From the NCBI RefSeq assembly GCF_023630205.1, contig NZ_JALPRR010000001.1:620001-684000 (forward strand): DNA of 64,000 nucleotides. Direction: 5' to 3'. Origin of the DNA: Pontibacter ruber (lineage in GTDB: Bacteria; Bacteroidota; Bacteroidia; Cytophagales; Hymenobacteraceae). Positions 41,634 through 53,168 of the stretch are shown piece by piece (position 1 is the stretch's first letter; each line of letters starts with the position of its first letter). Both the position numbers and the translations under genes were made by a program. The notes beneath the pieces were generated by a model that did not search any database, was not told where the DNA came from, and saw nothing but the letters and a program-made list of their open reading frames with translations.

Positions 41634-44600
41634 CTATTCTAATGTGATCTCCAGAGCCAGGCCTCTTAACTCGTGAATCAATACGTTGAATGATTCCGGG
41701 ATATTTGGCTTCGGCAACACGTCGCCTTTCACGATCGCTTCATAAGCTTTCGCACGGCCGATCACGTCATCTGATTTAACTGTAAGTATTTCCTGCAGTA
41801 CGTTCGAAGCACCGAAGGCTTCAAGCGCCCAAACCTCCATTTCACCGAAACGCTGACCACCGAATTGTGCTTTACCACCAAGCGGCTGCTGTGTTATCAG
41901 AGAGTATGGTCCAATTGAACGGGCGTGCATCTTATCGTCAACCAAGTGACCCAGTTTCAGCATGTAGATAACACCTACTGTTACCGGTTGGTCGAAGCGC
42001 TCGCCTGAAAGACCATCGTACAGGTACGAACGTCCGAATCTTGGAAGACCCGCTTCAGTCAGCTCAGCAGAAACCTGATCCTCGGTAGCACCGTCGAAAA
42101 TTGGAGTAGCATAGGTTCTACCCAACTTCTTACCAGCCCATCCAAGTACAGTCTCGTAGATCTGACCGATGTTCATCCTTGAAGGTACACCCAGTGGGTT
42201 CAGAACGATATCCATTGGTTCACCTGTCTCCAGGAATGGCATATCTTCCTCGCGCACGATACGTGCTACCACACCTTTGTTACCGTGACGACCTGCCATC
42301 TTATCACCCACTTTCAGCTTGCGCTTCTTGGCGATGTATACTTTGGCAAGCTGCACAATACCTGCTGGCAACTCGTCTCCTACTTCTAATGTGAAACGCT
42401 CACGCTTGAAGTGTGCTGAAACGATATTACGACGCTTGTTATAGTTCTTCACAAGCTCTACCAGCATGCTGTTGGTTCTCTCGTCGCTCGTCCAGTTTTC
42501 CAGAATCAGATCTTTGAACATGTTCACTTCTTCCGGAACCGCATAGTTACTTTCGTCCTTGTATGGGTTCTTTTCTGGGAAAAGTGCTTCAATGATGTTC
42601 TTTCTGCTGAATTTAGAGCCTTTCGTCAGGATCTCGTCACCAAACTTATGCTTGACACCCTGTGTAGTCTTGCCATCCAGCAAAGCAACCAGTTTATCAA
42701 CCATTATGTTTTTGATCACGTTCAGATCCTTCGAGTATTTCACCTTCAGTTCTTCAACCTCTTTCTTAGATTTAGCACGAAGGTTCTTGTCTTTCTTAGG
42801 ACGAGAAAACAGCTTAGTCTCGATTACCACACCGTTGAGTGATGGCGGCGCCTTAAGCGAAGCATCCTTCACATCACCGGCTTTATCACCGAAGATGGCA
42901 CGAAGCAGCTTCTCCTCCGGTGTTGGATCGGTCTCACCTTTCGGCGTGATCTTACCAATCAGAATATCGCCTTCCTTCACTTCAGCACCGATTCGGATGA
43001 TACCGTTCTCATCCAGGTTCTTCACCGCCTCTTCGCTTACGTTCGGGATTTCAGAAGTAAGTTCTTCTTCACCACGCTTCGTTTCACGAACTTCCAGCTC
43101 AAATTCCTCGATGTGAATTGAGGTAAACACGTCATCGCGTACTACTCGCTCAGAAATTACAATCGCGTCCTCGAAGTTATACCCTTGCCATGGCATGAAA
43201 GCCACCTGCATGTTTCTTCCGATCGCCAGTTCACCATTGTTCGTTGCATAACCTTCGCACAGTGGTTCCCCTTTGGTTACACGCTGTCCTTTCTTAACGA
43301 TTGGCGTCAGGTTAATGCAGGTATCCTGGTTGGTTCTTCTGAATTTCACCATGTTATAGGTTACATACTCAGCATCGAAAGAAACCAGCTTTTCTTCTTC
43401 AGTCAGATCATACTTTACGATGATCTTCTTAGCGTCTACAAAATCGATCTCACCATCGCCTTCGGCTACAACCAATGCACGGGAGTCGATCGCAGCTCTT
43501 CTTTCCAGACCTGTACCTACAATAGGTGCTTCAGGCTTTAACAGAGGAACCGCCTGGCGCTGCATGTTTGAACCCATCAGGGCACGGTTAGCATCGTCAT
43601 GCTCCAGGAATGGAATCAGCGAAGCTGCAACCGATACGATCTGGTTCGGCGCCACATCCATGTAAGAATAAGTTGATGGCTCTTCTACTGGGAAGTCACC
43701 CTCAAATCGTCCTTTTACTCTATCGTTAATGAAGTTACCGTTCTCATCGATCACGGCGTTAGCCTGTGCAATGTGGTGGGTATCTTCTTCTTCAGCTGTC
43801 AGGTATACTACACTTCCGTCGGTATCTACTTTCCCTTCATTCACCTTTCTATAAGGAGTTTCGATGAAGCCCATGTGGTTTACACGAGCATGCACGCAAA
43901 GAGAAGAGATCAGACCGATGTTCGGACCTTCTGGTGTTTCAATAGTACACAGACGGCCGTAATGTGTATAGTGAACGTCACGTACTTCGAAACCTGCACG
44001 CTCTCTTGACAGACCACCTGGTCCCAGTGCAGAAACACGACGCTTGTGCGTCACTTCTGCCAGCGGGTTCGTCTGGTCCATGAACTGAGAAAGCTGGTTG
44101 GTACCGAAGAACGAGTTGATCACAGAAGACAATGTACGCGCGTTGATCAGGTCAACCGGCTTGAAGTCTTCGTTATCACGCACGTTCATGCGTTCCTTAA
44201 TAGTACGGGCCATACGTGCCAGACCAACACCAAACTGAGCGTAAAGCTGCTCACCAACCGTTCTTACACGGCGGTTGCTCAAGTGGTCAATATCATCCAC
44301 AACAGCCTTAGAGTTGATCAAACCGATCAGGTACTTCACAATCAGAACAATGTCCTCATTGGTCAATACTTTCGCATCCCAGTTTGTATCAAGCCCCAGC
44401 TTCTTGTTGATTCTGTAACGCCCTACTTCACCCAGGTCATAACGCTTGTCAGAGAAGAACAGCTTCTGAATGATATCGCGGGCTGTTTCAACGTCTGGTG
44501 CCTCTGTGTTGCGCAGTTGACGATAGATCTGTTCTACCGCTTCCTGCTCAGAGTTAGAGTTATCCTTCTGAAGTGTATTATATATGATTGCGTAATCAGC

Positions 44601-45506
44601 AATGTTTACATTTTCGCGGTGCATGATAACTGACTTCACACCTGAATCCAGGATCAAGTCAATATCTTCCGCTGTAATTTCAGAATCACGCTCTAAAAGA
44701 ACTTCGTTTCTGTCGATCGAAACTACTTCACCAGTATCTTCATCAACAAAATCTTCTGTCCAGGTTCTTAAAACACGTGCAGCCAGTCTTCTGCCTACCG
44801 TATTCTTAAGATTTGCCTTTGTTGCAGGAATCTCTTCAGATAAGCCAAACAGGTCAAGGATATCCTTATCAGAACCATATCCAATTGCACGCAACAACGT
44901 AGTTACCGGAAACTTTTTCTTACGGTCGATGTATGCATACATCACATTGTTTACGTCTGTTGCAAACTCAACCCACGATCCCTTGAAAGGAATAATTCTG
45001 GCAGAATATAGTTTAGTACCGTTGGTATGCTTGCTTTGTGCAAAGAACACACCTGGTGATCTATGTAATTGAGATACAATAACACGTTCAGCCCCATTGA
45101 TAACAAAGGAGCCTTTTTCAGTCATGTATGGAATATTACCCAGGAAAACCTCTTGCTCAATCGTTTCAAAGTCTTCGTTATCTTCATCATTACAGATGAG
45201 TCGTAACTTGGCTTTAAGCGGAACAGAATAGGTCAGACCTCTATCTATACATTCGTCTACAGAATATTTAGGTGGGTCTATATGATAGTCGATGAACTCG
45301 AGCACGAAGTTCTCCCTTGAATCTGAGATCGGGAAGTTCTCGGCAAACACCTTGAACAAACCTTCCTGAGCTCTATTCTCAGCCGGAGTTTCCAACTGGA
45401 AGAAATCCTGGAACGACTGAAGCTGAACATCCAGGAAGTCAGGATAGTCGATTACCGGGTTTATAGAGGCAAAATTGATTCGCTCTGTCGTTTTATTCTT
45501 AGCCAA
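41634..45506 (-). CDS. rpoB: RNA polymerase beta subunit
   Basis: 1290 residues. The rifampicin pocket reads [20 protein letters not shown] and [19 protein letters not shown], with the wild-type Gln, Asp, His and Ser residues at resistance positions. The C-terminal [15 protein letters not shown] and [23 protein letters not shown] contact beta'. It is 158 bases after rplL, with an attenuator-like hairpin between. Confidence 0.98.
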   Translation of the reverse strand: MAKNKTTERINFASINPVIDYPDFLDVQLQSFQDFFQLETPAENRAQEGLFKVFAENFPISDSRENFVLEFIDYHIDPPKYSVDECIDRGLTYSVPLKAKLRLICNDEDNEDFETIEQEVFLGNIPYMTEKGSFVINGAERVIVSQLHRSPGVFFAQSKHTNGTKLYSARIIPFKGSWVEFATDVNNVMYAYIDRKKKFPVTTLLRAIGYGSDKDILDLFGLSEEIPATKANLKNTVGRRLAARVLRTWTEDFVDEDTGEVVSIDRNEVLLERDSEITAEDIDLILDSGVKSVIMHRENVNIADYAIIYNTLQKDNSNSEQEAVEQIYRQLRNTEAPDVETARDIIQKLFFSDKRYDLGEVGRYRINKKLGLDTNWDAKVLTNEDIVLIVKYLIGLINSKAVVDDIDHLSNRRVRTVGEQLYAQFGVGLARMARTIKERMNVRDNEDFKPVDLINARTLSSVINSFFGTNQLSQFMDQTNPLAEVTHKRRVSALGPGGLSRERAGFEVRDVHYTHYGRLCTIETPEGPNIGLISSLCVHARVNHMGFIETPYRKVNEGKVDTDGSVVYLTAEEEDTHHIAQANAVIDENGNFINDRVKGRFEGDFPVEEPSTYSYMDVAPNQIVSVAASLIPFLEHDDANRALMGSNMQRQAVPLLKPEAPIVGTGLERRAAIDSRALVVAEGDGEIDFVDAKKIIVKYDLTEEEKLVSFDAEYVTYNMVKFRRTNQDTCINLTPIVKKGQRVTKGEPLCEGYATNNGELAIGRNMQVAFMPWQGYNFEDAIVISERVVRDDVFTSIHIEEFELEVRETKRGEEELTSEIPNVSEEAVKNLDENGIIRIGAEVKEGDILIGKITPKGETDPTPEEKLLRAIFGDKAGDVKDASLKAPPSLNGVVIETKLFSRPKKDKNLRAKSKKEVEELKVKYSKDLNVIKNIMVDKLVALLDGKTTQGVKHKFGDEILTKGSKFSRKNIIEALFPEKNPYKDESNYAVPEEVNMFKDLILENWTSDERTNSMLVELVKNYNKRRNIVSAHFKRERFTLEVGDELPAGIVQLAKVYIAKKRKLKVGDKMAGRHGNKGVVARIVREEDMPFLETGEPMDIVLNPLGVPSRMNIGQIYETVLGWAGKKLGRTYATPIFDGATEDQVSAELTEAGLPRFGRSYLYDGLSGERFDQPVTVGVIYMLKLGHLVDDKMHARSIGPYSLITQQPLGGKAQFGGQRFGEMEVWALEAFGASNVLQEILTVKSDDVIGRAKAYEAIVKGDVLPKPNIPESFNVLIHELRGLALEITLE

Positions 45507-45601
45507 AGCCTTGGAATTTTAACGTTTACAAAATGATTCAAGCATGTAGCAACAAAACAGCTACAGGCAAAAAAAGGATCCAAACTTTGAATCCGTGTAC
45601 A

Positions 45602-45641
45602 AACAGGAAAAGACCTGACTTATTCGCCAGGTCTACCTGTT
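45602..45641 (-). terminator. Attenuator-like hairpin between rplL and rpoB
   Basis: Stem AGACCTG/CAGGTCT (45611-45617 with 45628-45634) is extended by AACAGG/CCTGTT outside it. On the minus strand TTTTCC follows the inner stem. The position matches the partial terminator between rplL and rpoB known from E. coli, where it lowers polymerase-gene expression relative to L7/L12. Confidence 0.55.
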
Positions 45642-45664
45642 CTCAGTATGTTGATAAAGTGAGA

Positions 45665-46045
45665 TTATTTAACCTCCACTTCAGCACCAGCTTCTTCCAA
45701 AGATTTCTTCAGTGAATCGGCTTCGTCCTTAGCTACACCTTCTTTCAAAGGCTTAGGAGCGCCGTCAACTAGTTCTTTAGCTTCTTTCAGGCCTAGACCA
45801 GTAAGTTCTTTAACTAGTTTCACAACTGCTAGTTTAGATGCACCTGCTGACTTAAGGATTACGTCAAACGAAGTTTTTTCTTCTACTGCAGCGCCTCCTT
45901 CAGCAGCACCACCACCAGCAACCATTACTGGAGCAGCAGCAGCTGGCTCGATACCGTACTCGTCCTTAAGGATTGTAGCTAGTTCGTTAACTTCTTTCAC
46001 AGTTAAGTTTACTAACTGCTCAGCGAATGCTTTTAAATCTGCCAT
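45665..46045 (-). CDS. rplL: 50S ribosomal protein L7/L12
   Basis: 126 residues: a helical N-terminal dimerisation domain, an Ala/Gly-rich hinge ([18 protein letters not shown]), and the C-terminal factor-binding domain [39 protein letters not shown]. It forms the stalk with L10. Confidence 0.98.
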   Translation of the reverse strand: MADLKAFAEQLVNLTVKEVNELATILKDEYGIEPAAAAPVMVAGGGAAEGGAAVEEKTSFDVILKSAGASKLAVVKLVKELTGLGLKEAKELVDGAPKPLKEGVAKDEADSLKKSLEEAGAEVEVK

Positions 46046-46088
46046 TTTTATTGAAATTAAAAGTTACTTATTGATTACGTTTTTTAAA

Positions 46089-46613
46089 TTATTCTTTTTC
46101 AGACAAAGTTTTCAGGATACCTGCCAGCTTGCCTCCACTGCTCTGAAGCGCAGAAACAACATTCTTCGCAGGAGACTGAAGTAAACCAATGATATCGCCA
46201 ATGAGTTCAAATTTAGACTTGATGTTTGTCAGCGTATCCAGTTGGTCATCACCAACATAAATACCTGCATCAATGTAGGCACCCTTTAAAAGTGGAAGCG
46301 TGTTGCCTTTCTTTCTAAAATCTTTCAACAGTTTGGCTGGTGCGTTACCTGCTTCTGCAGAGAACACGATACCAGAAGAACCTTTCAGTATACCTTCCAA
46401 AGCTGTTGTATCAGCTTCTAAAGTATCTAATGCTTTCTTGATCAAAGAGTTTTTGTATACTTTATACTCAAGACCTCTTTCGAAAGCTAATCTCCTGAAC
46501 TGGTTGATGCTGGCTACTGACATAGTAGAAGCATCTGTGATATAGAAGTAGTTTGTAGTTGCTAACTTCTCGCTCAGGTCTTTTACAATTATCTCTTTTT
46601 CTTCCCTGGTCAT
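46089..46613 (-). CDS. rplJ: 50S ribosomal protein L10
   Basis: 174 residues from MTREEKEIIVKDLSEKL. It contains FYITDASTMSVASINQFRRLAFERG and the C-terminal helix that binds L7/L12. A start nine codons upstream would overlap rplA by 23 bases and is disfavoured, as this ATG sits 4 bases after the rplA stop. Confidence 0.96.
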   Translation of the reverse strand: MTREEKEIIVKDLSEKLATTNYFYITDASTMSVASINQFRRLAFERGLEYKVYKNSLIKKALDTLEADTTALEGILKGSSGIVFSAEAGNAPAKLLKDFRKKGNTLPLLKGAYIDAGIYVGDDQLDTLTNIKSKFELIGDIIGLLQSPAKNVVSALQSSGGKLAGILKTLSEKE

Positions 46614-46617
46614 TTTC

Positions 46618-47310
46618 TTAGATAGTTGCGTTCTTGTCAACGATTACGGCCGGGCTCATTGTGCTAGACAATGTTATACTTTTAATGTAAGTACCCTTAG
46701 CTGAAGATGGCTTCAGACGGTTTAGTGTAGCAATTACTTCTGCAGCGTTAGCAGCAAGCTGCTCAGCTGAGAAAGAAACTTTACCTACGCTTGTGTGGAT
46801 GATACCGGTTTTGTCAACTTTAAAGTCGATCTTACCAGCTTTAACTTCCTTAACAGCTTTTGCTACGTCCTGTGTAACTGTACCAGACTTAGGGTTTGGC
46901 ATCAGGTTACGAGGACCTAAGATTCTACCCAGACGACCTACTTTTGCCATAACTGCAGGCATAGTAATGATCACATCTACGTCTGTCCAGCCTTTTTCAA
47001 TTTTCTGGATATAGTCATCAAGACCTACATAGTCTGCACCAGCGTCTTTAGCTTCCTGCTCTTTATCTGGAGTAACAAGTGCAAGCACCTTGATTTCTTT
47101 ACCTGTACCGTGTGGCAGGGTAACAATACCGCGTACCATCTGGTCTGCTTTGCGAGGGTCAACGCCTAAACGTACGTCAATATCAACAGAGGCATCAAAT
47201 TTTGTAAAAGTGATGTCTTTTACTACAGATGCCGCATCTGTTAAAGAATATTCTTTTGTCAGGTCGGCTTTGGCTAAAGCCGCTTTCCTATTTTTTGAAA
47301 TCTTCGCCAT
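46618..47310 (-). CDS. rplA: 50S ribosomal protein L1
   Basis: 230 residues: [43 protein letters not shown] (the uL1 signature), and a C-terminal [11 protein letters not shown]. It forms the L1 stalk and in E. coli represses its own operon. Confidence 0.98.
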   Translation of the reverse strand: MAKISKNRKAALAKADLTKEYSLTDAASVVKDITFTKFDASVDIDVRLGVDPRKADQMVRGIVTLPHGTGKEIKVLALVTPDKEQEAKDAGADYVGLDDYIQKIEKGWTDVDVIITMPAVMAKVGRLGRILGPRNLMPNPKSGTVTQDVAKAVKEVKAGKIDFKVDKTGIIHTSVGKVSFSAEQLAANAAEVIATLNRLKPSSAKGTYIKSITLSSTMSPAVIVDKNATI

Positions 47311-47326
47311 TATCCTTTAACTCTAA

Positions 47327-47770
47327 TTATTCGTTCCACGGAGCGTTACCTGTCACAGTGATACCCATACTTCTTGCAGTTCCGGCAACCATTCTCATAG
47401 CTGACTCCAGTTTAAACGCATTAAGGTCTGGCATCTTTGTTTCGGCAATTGCTCTTACCTGATCCCATGTTACCGAACCGACTTTGTTACGGTTTGGCTC
47501 TTTTGAACCGCCCTTGATTTTAGCAGCATCCATTAACAATACCGGAGCAGGAGGAGTTTTAATTACAAAGTCAAAAGACTTGTCTGCATAGATTGTAATC
47601 AATACTGGTAACACTTGTCCTGGCTTATCCTGGGTTCTAGCGTTAAACTGCTTACAGAACTCCATAATGTTAAGACCTTTAGAACCAAGTGCAGGTCCAA
47701 TCGGTGGCGACGGATTCGCAGCACCTCCCTTTACCTGAAGTTTCAGGTAACCTTTTATTTCTTTTGCCAT
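47327..47770 (-). CDS. rplK: 50S ribosomal protein L11
   Basis: 147 residues: [31 protein letters not shown] with the thiostrepton-site prolines, and a C-terminal RNA-binding domain ending [16 protein letters not shown]. Confidence 0.98.
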   Translation of the reverse strand: MAKEIKGYLKLQVKGGAANPSPPIGPALGSKGLNIMEFCKQFNARTQDKPGQVLPVLITIYADKSFDFVIKTPPAPVLLMDAAKIKGGSKEPNRNKVGSVTWDQVRAIAETKMPDLNAFKLESAMRMVAGTARSMGITVTGNAPWNE

Positions 47771-47780
47771 TATTTATTTA

Positions 47781-48338
47781 CTACGATTCTTTTTCTACTT
47801 GCATGTAATTCAGCTCAACCGGTGTATTTCTTCCGAATATCTTCACCATAACGTTAAGCTTCTTACGCTCTTCAAACACCTCCTCAACAGTGCCGGAGAA
47901 CCCACTGAACGGACCATCCATTACTTTTACTGTTTCTCCAACCAGGAATGGTGTTTCCAAAACTTCTGCCTGCTCTTCTGCTTCGTCTACAGTACCCAGT
48001 ATCCTGTTTACTTCAGACTGGCGCAGAGGCACAGGCTTCTTGTTTATCCCACCCTCGTTAGAACCAAGGAAGCCAATTACACCTGGCGTACTGATGATCA
48101 CGTGCTCTGCTTCTCCGTGAGAAAGATCAGCATGAACCAATACATACCCTGGAAAAAAGTTTCTTTCGCGGATCTTCTTCTTACCTCCTCTCATTTCGTA
48201 TACCTTTTCTGCTGGTATAAGAACCTGAGGAATATATTCTTCCAGGTGTTGTCTTACTATTTCATTCTCCAGATAAGACTTAGCTTTCTTCTCCTGGCCG
48301 CTAACAGCGCGAACTACATACCACTTTAAATCAGCCAT
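47781..48338 (-). CDS. nusG: Transcription termination/antitermination factor NusG
   Basis: 185 residues. The N-terminal domain that binds the polymerase clamp starts LKWYVVRAVSGQEKKAKSYLENEI and has FFPGYVLVH. The C-terminal KOW domain is VGETVKVMDGPFSGFSGTVEEVFEERKKL. It is 10 bases after secE. Confidence 0.98.
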   Translation of the reverse strand: MADLKWYVVRAVSGQEKKAKSYLENEIVRQHLEEYIPQVLIPAEKVYEMRGGKKKIRERNFFPGYVLVHADLSHGEAEHVIISTPGVIGFLGSNEGGINKKPVPLRQSEVNRILGTVDEAEEQAEVLETPFLVGETVKVMDGPFSGFSGTVEEVFEERKKLNVMVKIFGRNTPVELNYMQVEKES

Positions 48339-48348
48339 TGCTTCTTAT

Positions 48349-48540
48349 TTAAAATTGGTTGTAGAACCAAGACAAAGTAGAGTCAAATGCAAAATCCATT
48401 GCTCCTACTACCAGTGCAAAAATCAAAGAGCCAATTAGTACCAACACAGAACTATTCTGCAATTCAGAATAACTTGGCCATGAGACTTTATTCCTCATTT
48501 CCTCTACTGTCTCGTCTATATAGCCTTTAACCTTGCTCAT
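48349..48540 (-). CDS. secE: Protein translocase subunit SecE
   Basis: 63 residues with a cytosolic amphipathic part (YIDETVEEMRNKVSWPSYSEL) and one membrane helix (SSVLVLIGSLIFALVVGAM). It is the short single-span form usual outside Enterobacteria. It lies directly after tRNA-Trp. Confidence 0.96.
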   Translation of the reverse strand: MSKVKGYIDETVEEMRNKVSWPSYSELQNSSVLVLIGSLIFALVVGAMDFAFDSTLSWFYNQF

Positions 48541-48568
48541 TGCTTCACTTATCTGATTGTTTTACTTG

Positions 48569-48641
48569 CACGGGTGGAGAGACTCGAACTCCCAGCCAAT
48601 GGTTTTGGAGACCACTACTCTACCAATTGAGCTACACCCGT
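48569..48641 (-). tRNA. tRNA-Trp (anticodon CCA)
   Basis: A full cloverleaf on the minus strand: acceptor ACGGGTG/CACCCGT with discriminator G as expected for Trp, anticodon loop CTCCAAA giving CCA, and T loop GTTCGAGTC. The 3' CCA is not encoded. It lies between tuf and secE, a classical position. Confidence 0.95.
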
Positions 48642-48648
48642 AAAAAAA

Positions 48649-48675
48649 TGCACTTCATTTATGAAATGGAGTGCA
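48649..48675. other. Hairpin between the tRNA-Trp promoter and the tRNA
   Basis: A 12-bp stem with one wobble pair (48649-48660 with 48664-48675) and an ATG loop lies just before the tRNA-Trp 5' end. It is probably part of the 5' leader and may guide processing. Confidence 0.4.
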
Positions 48676-48704
48676 AATTTATTTATTTCTTTTTTAAAAA
48701 CAAA
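48674..48704 (-). promoter_or_regulatory. Promoter for tRNA-Trp-secE-nusG and following genes
   Basis: On the minus strand TTTG (48701-48704), 19 bp spacer, then TAAATTTG (48674-48681), a perfect consensus match. The -33 box overlaps the left arm of the tuf terminator. Confidence 0.7.
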
Positions 48705-48737
48705 CCCGTCTCTAAAAAACTTCTTAGAAACGGGTTT
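48702..48737 (-). terminator. Terminator after tuf
   Basis: Stem AAACCCGT/ACGGGTTT (48702-48709 with 48730-48737), with a further TCT/AGA pairing inside. On the minus strand GTTTTTAAAAAAG follows. It lies 10 bases past the tuf stop. Confidence 0.75.
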
Positions 48738-48746
48738 GTAGTATAA

Positions 48747-49934
<1,188 letters not shown>

Positions 49935-50002
49935 TGTATGATATTAAATTAAGGTTAAAACGTTTAATTCTTGTTGCGTTTTCTTACACGTAACGGACTT
50001 TG

Positions 50003-50074
50003 AGCCAACGATGGGAATTGAACCCACGACCCCTTCCTTACCAAGGAAGTACTCTACCCCTGAGCTACGTCGGC
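50003..50074 (-). tRNA. tRNA-Thr (anticodon GGT)
   Basis: Acceptor GCCGACG/CGTTGGC, D arm GCTCAGGGGTAGAGT, anticodon stem CTTCC/GGAAG with loop TTGGTAA giving GGT, and T loop GTTCAATTC. It lies 68 bases upstream of tuf on the same strand. Confidence 0.95.
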
Positions 50075-50183
50075 TTATTCCTTCAGAACAATACAGAATT
50101 GAGTTTATACTAAAAAGGAAATCCATCTGCATGAAATTCCTTTAGATTAAAACCCGTAAGTCCTACTGTACATTTTGCAATTG

Positions 50184-50256
50184 AGCGGGAGACGAGATTC
50201 GAACTCGCGGCCTATAGCTTGGAAGGCTATCGCTCTACCAACTGAGCTACTCCCGC
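50184..50256 (-). tRNA. tRNA-Gly (anticodon TCC)
   Basis: Acceptor GCGGGAG/CTCCCGC, anticodon stem ATAGC/GCTAT with loop CTTCCAA giving TCC, and T loop GTTCGAATC. It is the middle member of the Tyr-Gly-Thr cluster. Confidence 0.95.
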
Positions 50257-50293
50257 TTCAAATAGTATTACTAAACCATAATGGTTTAAAAAG

Positions 50294-50377
50294 TGGGGAG
50301 AGCAGGATTCGAACCTGCGAAGTCATTACAACAACGGAGTTACAGTCCGTCCCATTTGGCCGCTCTGGAATCTCCCC
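50294..50377 (-). tRNA. tRNA-Tyr (anticodon GTA)
   Basis: An 84-nt class II tRNA with a long variable arm. Acceptor GGGGAGA/TCTCCCC, discriminator A, anticodon stem ACGGA/TCCGT with loop CTGTAAC giving GTA. It is the first RNA of the cluster, behind a consensus promoter. Confidence 0.95.
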
Positions 50378-50460
50378 AAACTCTTATTTCTGTTAACTAC
50401 TTTAACAGCCTTAGCACTTAATTTTTGAACTTCTCAGCCCCTGTTCGTTCTAAGGAGATG

Positions 50461-50491
50461 CAAAATTAAGCGCTTTTTTATTAGAGTCAAA
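50461..50491 (-). promoter_or_regulatory. Promoter of the tRNA-Tyr-Gly-Thr-tuf unit
   Basis: On the minus strand TTTG (50488-50491), 19 bp spacer, then TAATTTTG (50461-50468), a perfect match. The leader to tRNA-Tyr is about 75 bases. Confidence 0.75.
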
Positions 50492-50529
50492 TATTCCGGA
50501 AAAAAAATCTTCTTTTTTTTCGTTTGCCC

Positions 50530-53082
50530 TTATGGCAGCTGGTTATAGAGCTCCAGCAAACGCTTGTCTTTCTCGTTCCGTTTGATCTCACTCAGTAGTT
50601 CTTTTACCTCCGGGCGCTCCGACATTACCATCAGTGCCTGGTATGCTGAAAGCCTGACATAGTACAAGTTATGATTCTGAGCTATGTCCGATAGTAGTGC
50701 TATAACCTCTGATGTATTGGTGTTGCTGTTACCCGCCAGGTAGGCTGCATAGCTCTGCAGCAGGTAGTACAACGCACCTCCTTTACTTTGTTTTACTTTT
50801 TGCATGAACCAGTCGTATTTCTCCTGCCCGCTTTGCACCGCATAGAAAGTTGCCAGCGCGAGTACGATCTCTTCGTTGTTCTCATTCTCAAATTTCTGCA
50901 GCCGCTCTTTTACATCAGGCGCACCCGTACCGGCATAGGCCATGATACCAGCTGCCGCTGCTTTGTAGGAACTATCCTGCATAGCCTGCTCAAACAGCGG
51001 CTTATACTTCTCCCCTCCCCAGCTGGCAAGCGTCATGATCGCTTCTGCCCGTACCGAACCTTTTTTATCCTGCCGGGCCATGCGTGCTACCTGCTCCTGC
51101 ACACCAGCTGCTTCATATTGCTTTAGCTTTCCTACAGCACCCAATGCTGCACTGCGCAATGCCCAGAACTCTTCTTTCATGGCTGCCTGCATCAGTTTCA
51201 GTACTTCCGGATCCTGCACCTTCTCGGTGAGCTTGGCAACGGCCTCATACTTTGCCCCGAAGCTTTTTGCATTATAGTATTGATAAACCAGCTCCGCATC
51301 GGCTTTTGTGTGCTCTACTGTACCAAGCAACTGCTGCTCTGCGTCGAAAAGCACGGCCTGCGGCTGCGAAGTTACCGGGAAGGTGAACGTCTGCTCTGCT
51401 TTTGTAACCTCTATCGGGAATTCGCTGCGCTTTCCGTTTGCCCACACTGCCACCTTCAGCGGCAGGCGATAGACAGGCGCATAGGCGGTGTCCTGCACTT
51501 GGCTTACCTGCAGGCTCAGTTGGCCATTCTGGTAAGTATGGGCTACTTTCAGCTCGGGGTGGCCGGCCTTCATGAACCATTGGTCAAAAAACCACATCAG
51601 GTCCTGCCCTGTCACATCCTCAAAGGCCATGCGCAGCTCTGCTACTTCCACATCCGACAGCTTATTGCGGGTCAGGTAACGGTTAAGGGAAGTATAAAAA
51701 GCGTCATCGCCTACGAGCTTACGCAGCATGTGCAGCACGCGGCCGCCTTTTGCATACGAATGGCTGTCGAACATATCTTCCCTGTCACCATAGTGATAGC
51801 GGATCAGCGGCTCGCGCTTTGTCTCTGCTTCATCCAGGTATTGGCTTAGCTCGTCCATCTGCAGATAAGCGGCTTCGTCAGCGCCATACTTGTGCTCTGC
51901 CCACAGGTATTCCGAGTAGTTGGCAAAGGCTTCGTTCAGCGGCAGGTTAGCCCACGATTCAGTGGTCACGTAATCGCCGAACCAGTGGTGGAACAGCTCG
52001 TGGGCAATGATGTTGTCCCAGTTTTTATCCAGCAGTTCGCGCTTGTTCAGCTGCAGGTCTTCCATGAAGGTAGAGGCCGTGGTATTTTCCATGGCACCCG
52101 ACACGAAATCTCGGACTACAACCTGTGAGTATTTAGAAGGCCACGGGTAATCTACTCCCAGCTTTTTAGAGAAGAACTCCATCATGTCCGGCGTATGACC
52201 GAAGATGTCTTTTGCCGTGTTTTTATAAGCCGGCTCCACATAGTAGCTTACTTCCAAGTCCCGCCACTTGTCTTTCACTACTGCAAATTCGCCTATGGCC
52301 ATCATAGCCAAGTAGGGTGCGTGCGGCACTTCCATCTTCCAGTAGTCGGTCTTGGTACCATCGGCGTTCTGGCGGGAATAAACAAAAGTACCATTCGAAA
52401 GTGTGGTATACTTCTTATCTACCGTGATGTAGATTTCCTGCGTCATGCGCTCGTTTGGCGCATCGATCGTCGGGAACCAGGCAGAGTTTGCCTCTGTCTC
52501 GCCTTGTGTCCAGATCTGGCGTGGTTTGTCTTTGTCGGTGCCGAGCGGATTGATAAAGTATAAGCCTTTGTCTTGGGTGATGGCTTCGCTCCCGCCGGAC
52601 GGCAGTTCGTTCGGCTTGGCAGTATAGTCGATCTCGATCGTATACTTGTCGTTGCGGGTATAAGACTTGCCCAGGTCGATGGTCAGTTTGAGGCTGTCAT
52701 AAGTGTACTTGAGCGGCGTTCCATCATTGCCTTTCATGAGGTGTATCCCGTGAATGTCGAAGCCTTTCGCATCCAGTACCAGCTTGTTCTGCGGGTAGAA
52801 ATATGGTTTAAGCGTGAGCTCGGCCAGGCCTTTAAGCTGCTGTTTTTCCCAGTCAAAGCTTACGCGCAGTTTTGTATGCAACAAATCATGCTCCCTGGTT
52901 CGGGAGGGATTGAACGCATGTTTCTTAGGCGCCCACTCCGGCACCTGTTTGGCTTCAGGTGTGGTTTTGGCCTCGCCCACGGGTTGCTCTTTTGTACCAA
53001 CAGCACCCTTGTTTGCACTACAACCGCCTGTAAAGGCCATTGCGGCCGCCAGGCCTACAACACTCAAAAACCTATGATTCAT
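50530..53082 (-). CDS. M1 family metallopeptidase (aminopeptidase N-like lipoprotein)
   Basis: An 850-residue zinc peptidase. The signal peptide ends in the lipobox FTGGC, so it is lipid-anchored in the envelope. The GAMEN exopeptidase motif (GAMENTT, about 327) and the zinc site HELFHHW with His361, Glu362, His365 and Glu384 (in NEAFANYSEYLW) are intact. The C-terminal third is helical with HEAT-like repeats (AIMTLASWGGEKYKPLFEQAM). It likely trims peptides outside the cytoplasm. Monocistronic. Confidence 0.93.
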   Translation of the reverse strand: MNHRFLSVVGLAAAMAFTGGCSANKGAVGTKEQPVGEAKTTPEAKQVPEWAPKKHAFNPSRTREHDLLHTKLRVSFDWEKQQLKGLAELTLKPYFYPQNKLVLDAKGFDIHGIHLMKGNDGTPLKYTYDSLKLTIDLGKSYTRNDKYTIEIDYTAKPNELPSGGSEAITQDKGLYFINPLGTDKDKPRQIWTQGETEANSAWFPTIDAPNERMTQEIYITVDKKYTTLSNGTFVYSRQNADGTKTDYWKMEVPHAPYLAMMAIGEFAVVKDKWRDLEVSYYVEPAYKNTAKDIFGHTPDMMEFFSKKLGVDYPWPSKYSQVVVRDFVSGAMENTTASTFMEDLQLNKRELLDKNWDNIIAHELFHHWFGDYVTTESWANLPLNEAFANYSEYLWAEHKYGADEAAYLQMDELSQYLDEAETKREPLIRYHYGDREDMFDSHSYAKGGRVLHMLRKLVGDDAFYTSLNRYLTRNKLSDVEVAELRMAFEDVTGQDLMWFFDQWFMKAGHPELKVAHTYQNGQLSLQVSQVQDTAYAPVYRLPLKVAVWANGKRSEFPIEVTKAEQTFTFPVTSQPQAVLFDAEQQLLGTVEHTKADAELVYQYYNAKSFGAKYEAVAKLTEKVQDPEVLKLMQAAMKEEFWALRSAALGAVGKLKQYEAAGVQEQVARMARQDKKGSVRAEAIMTLASWGGEKYKPLFEQAMQDSSYKAAAAGIMAYAGTGAPDVKERLQKFENENNEEIVLALATFYAVQSGQEKYDWFMQKVKQSKGGALYYLLQSYAAYLAGNSNTNTSEVIALLSDIAQNHNLYYVRLSAYQALMVMSERPEVKELLSEIKRNEKDKRLLELYNQLP

Positions 53083-53168
53083 GATGGAATGTTTTAATTT
53101 TGAGGGTAATTTCTAAAAATACTCTGATAAATCAATTATCTTTAAGCTTCAAAACCAGATTTACGAAG

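Noticed and set aside
50500-50530. T tract at 50511-50520 as a terminator for the M1 peptidase gene
   Set aside because: In the direction of that gene it reads as an A tract and no hairpin precedes it.
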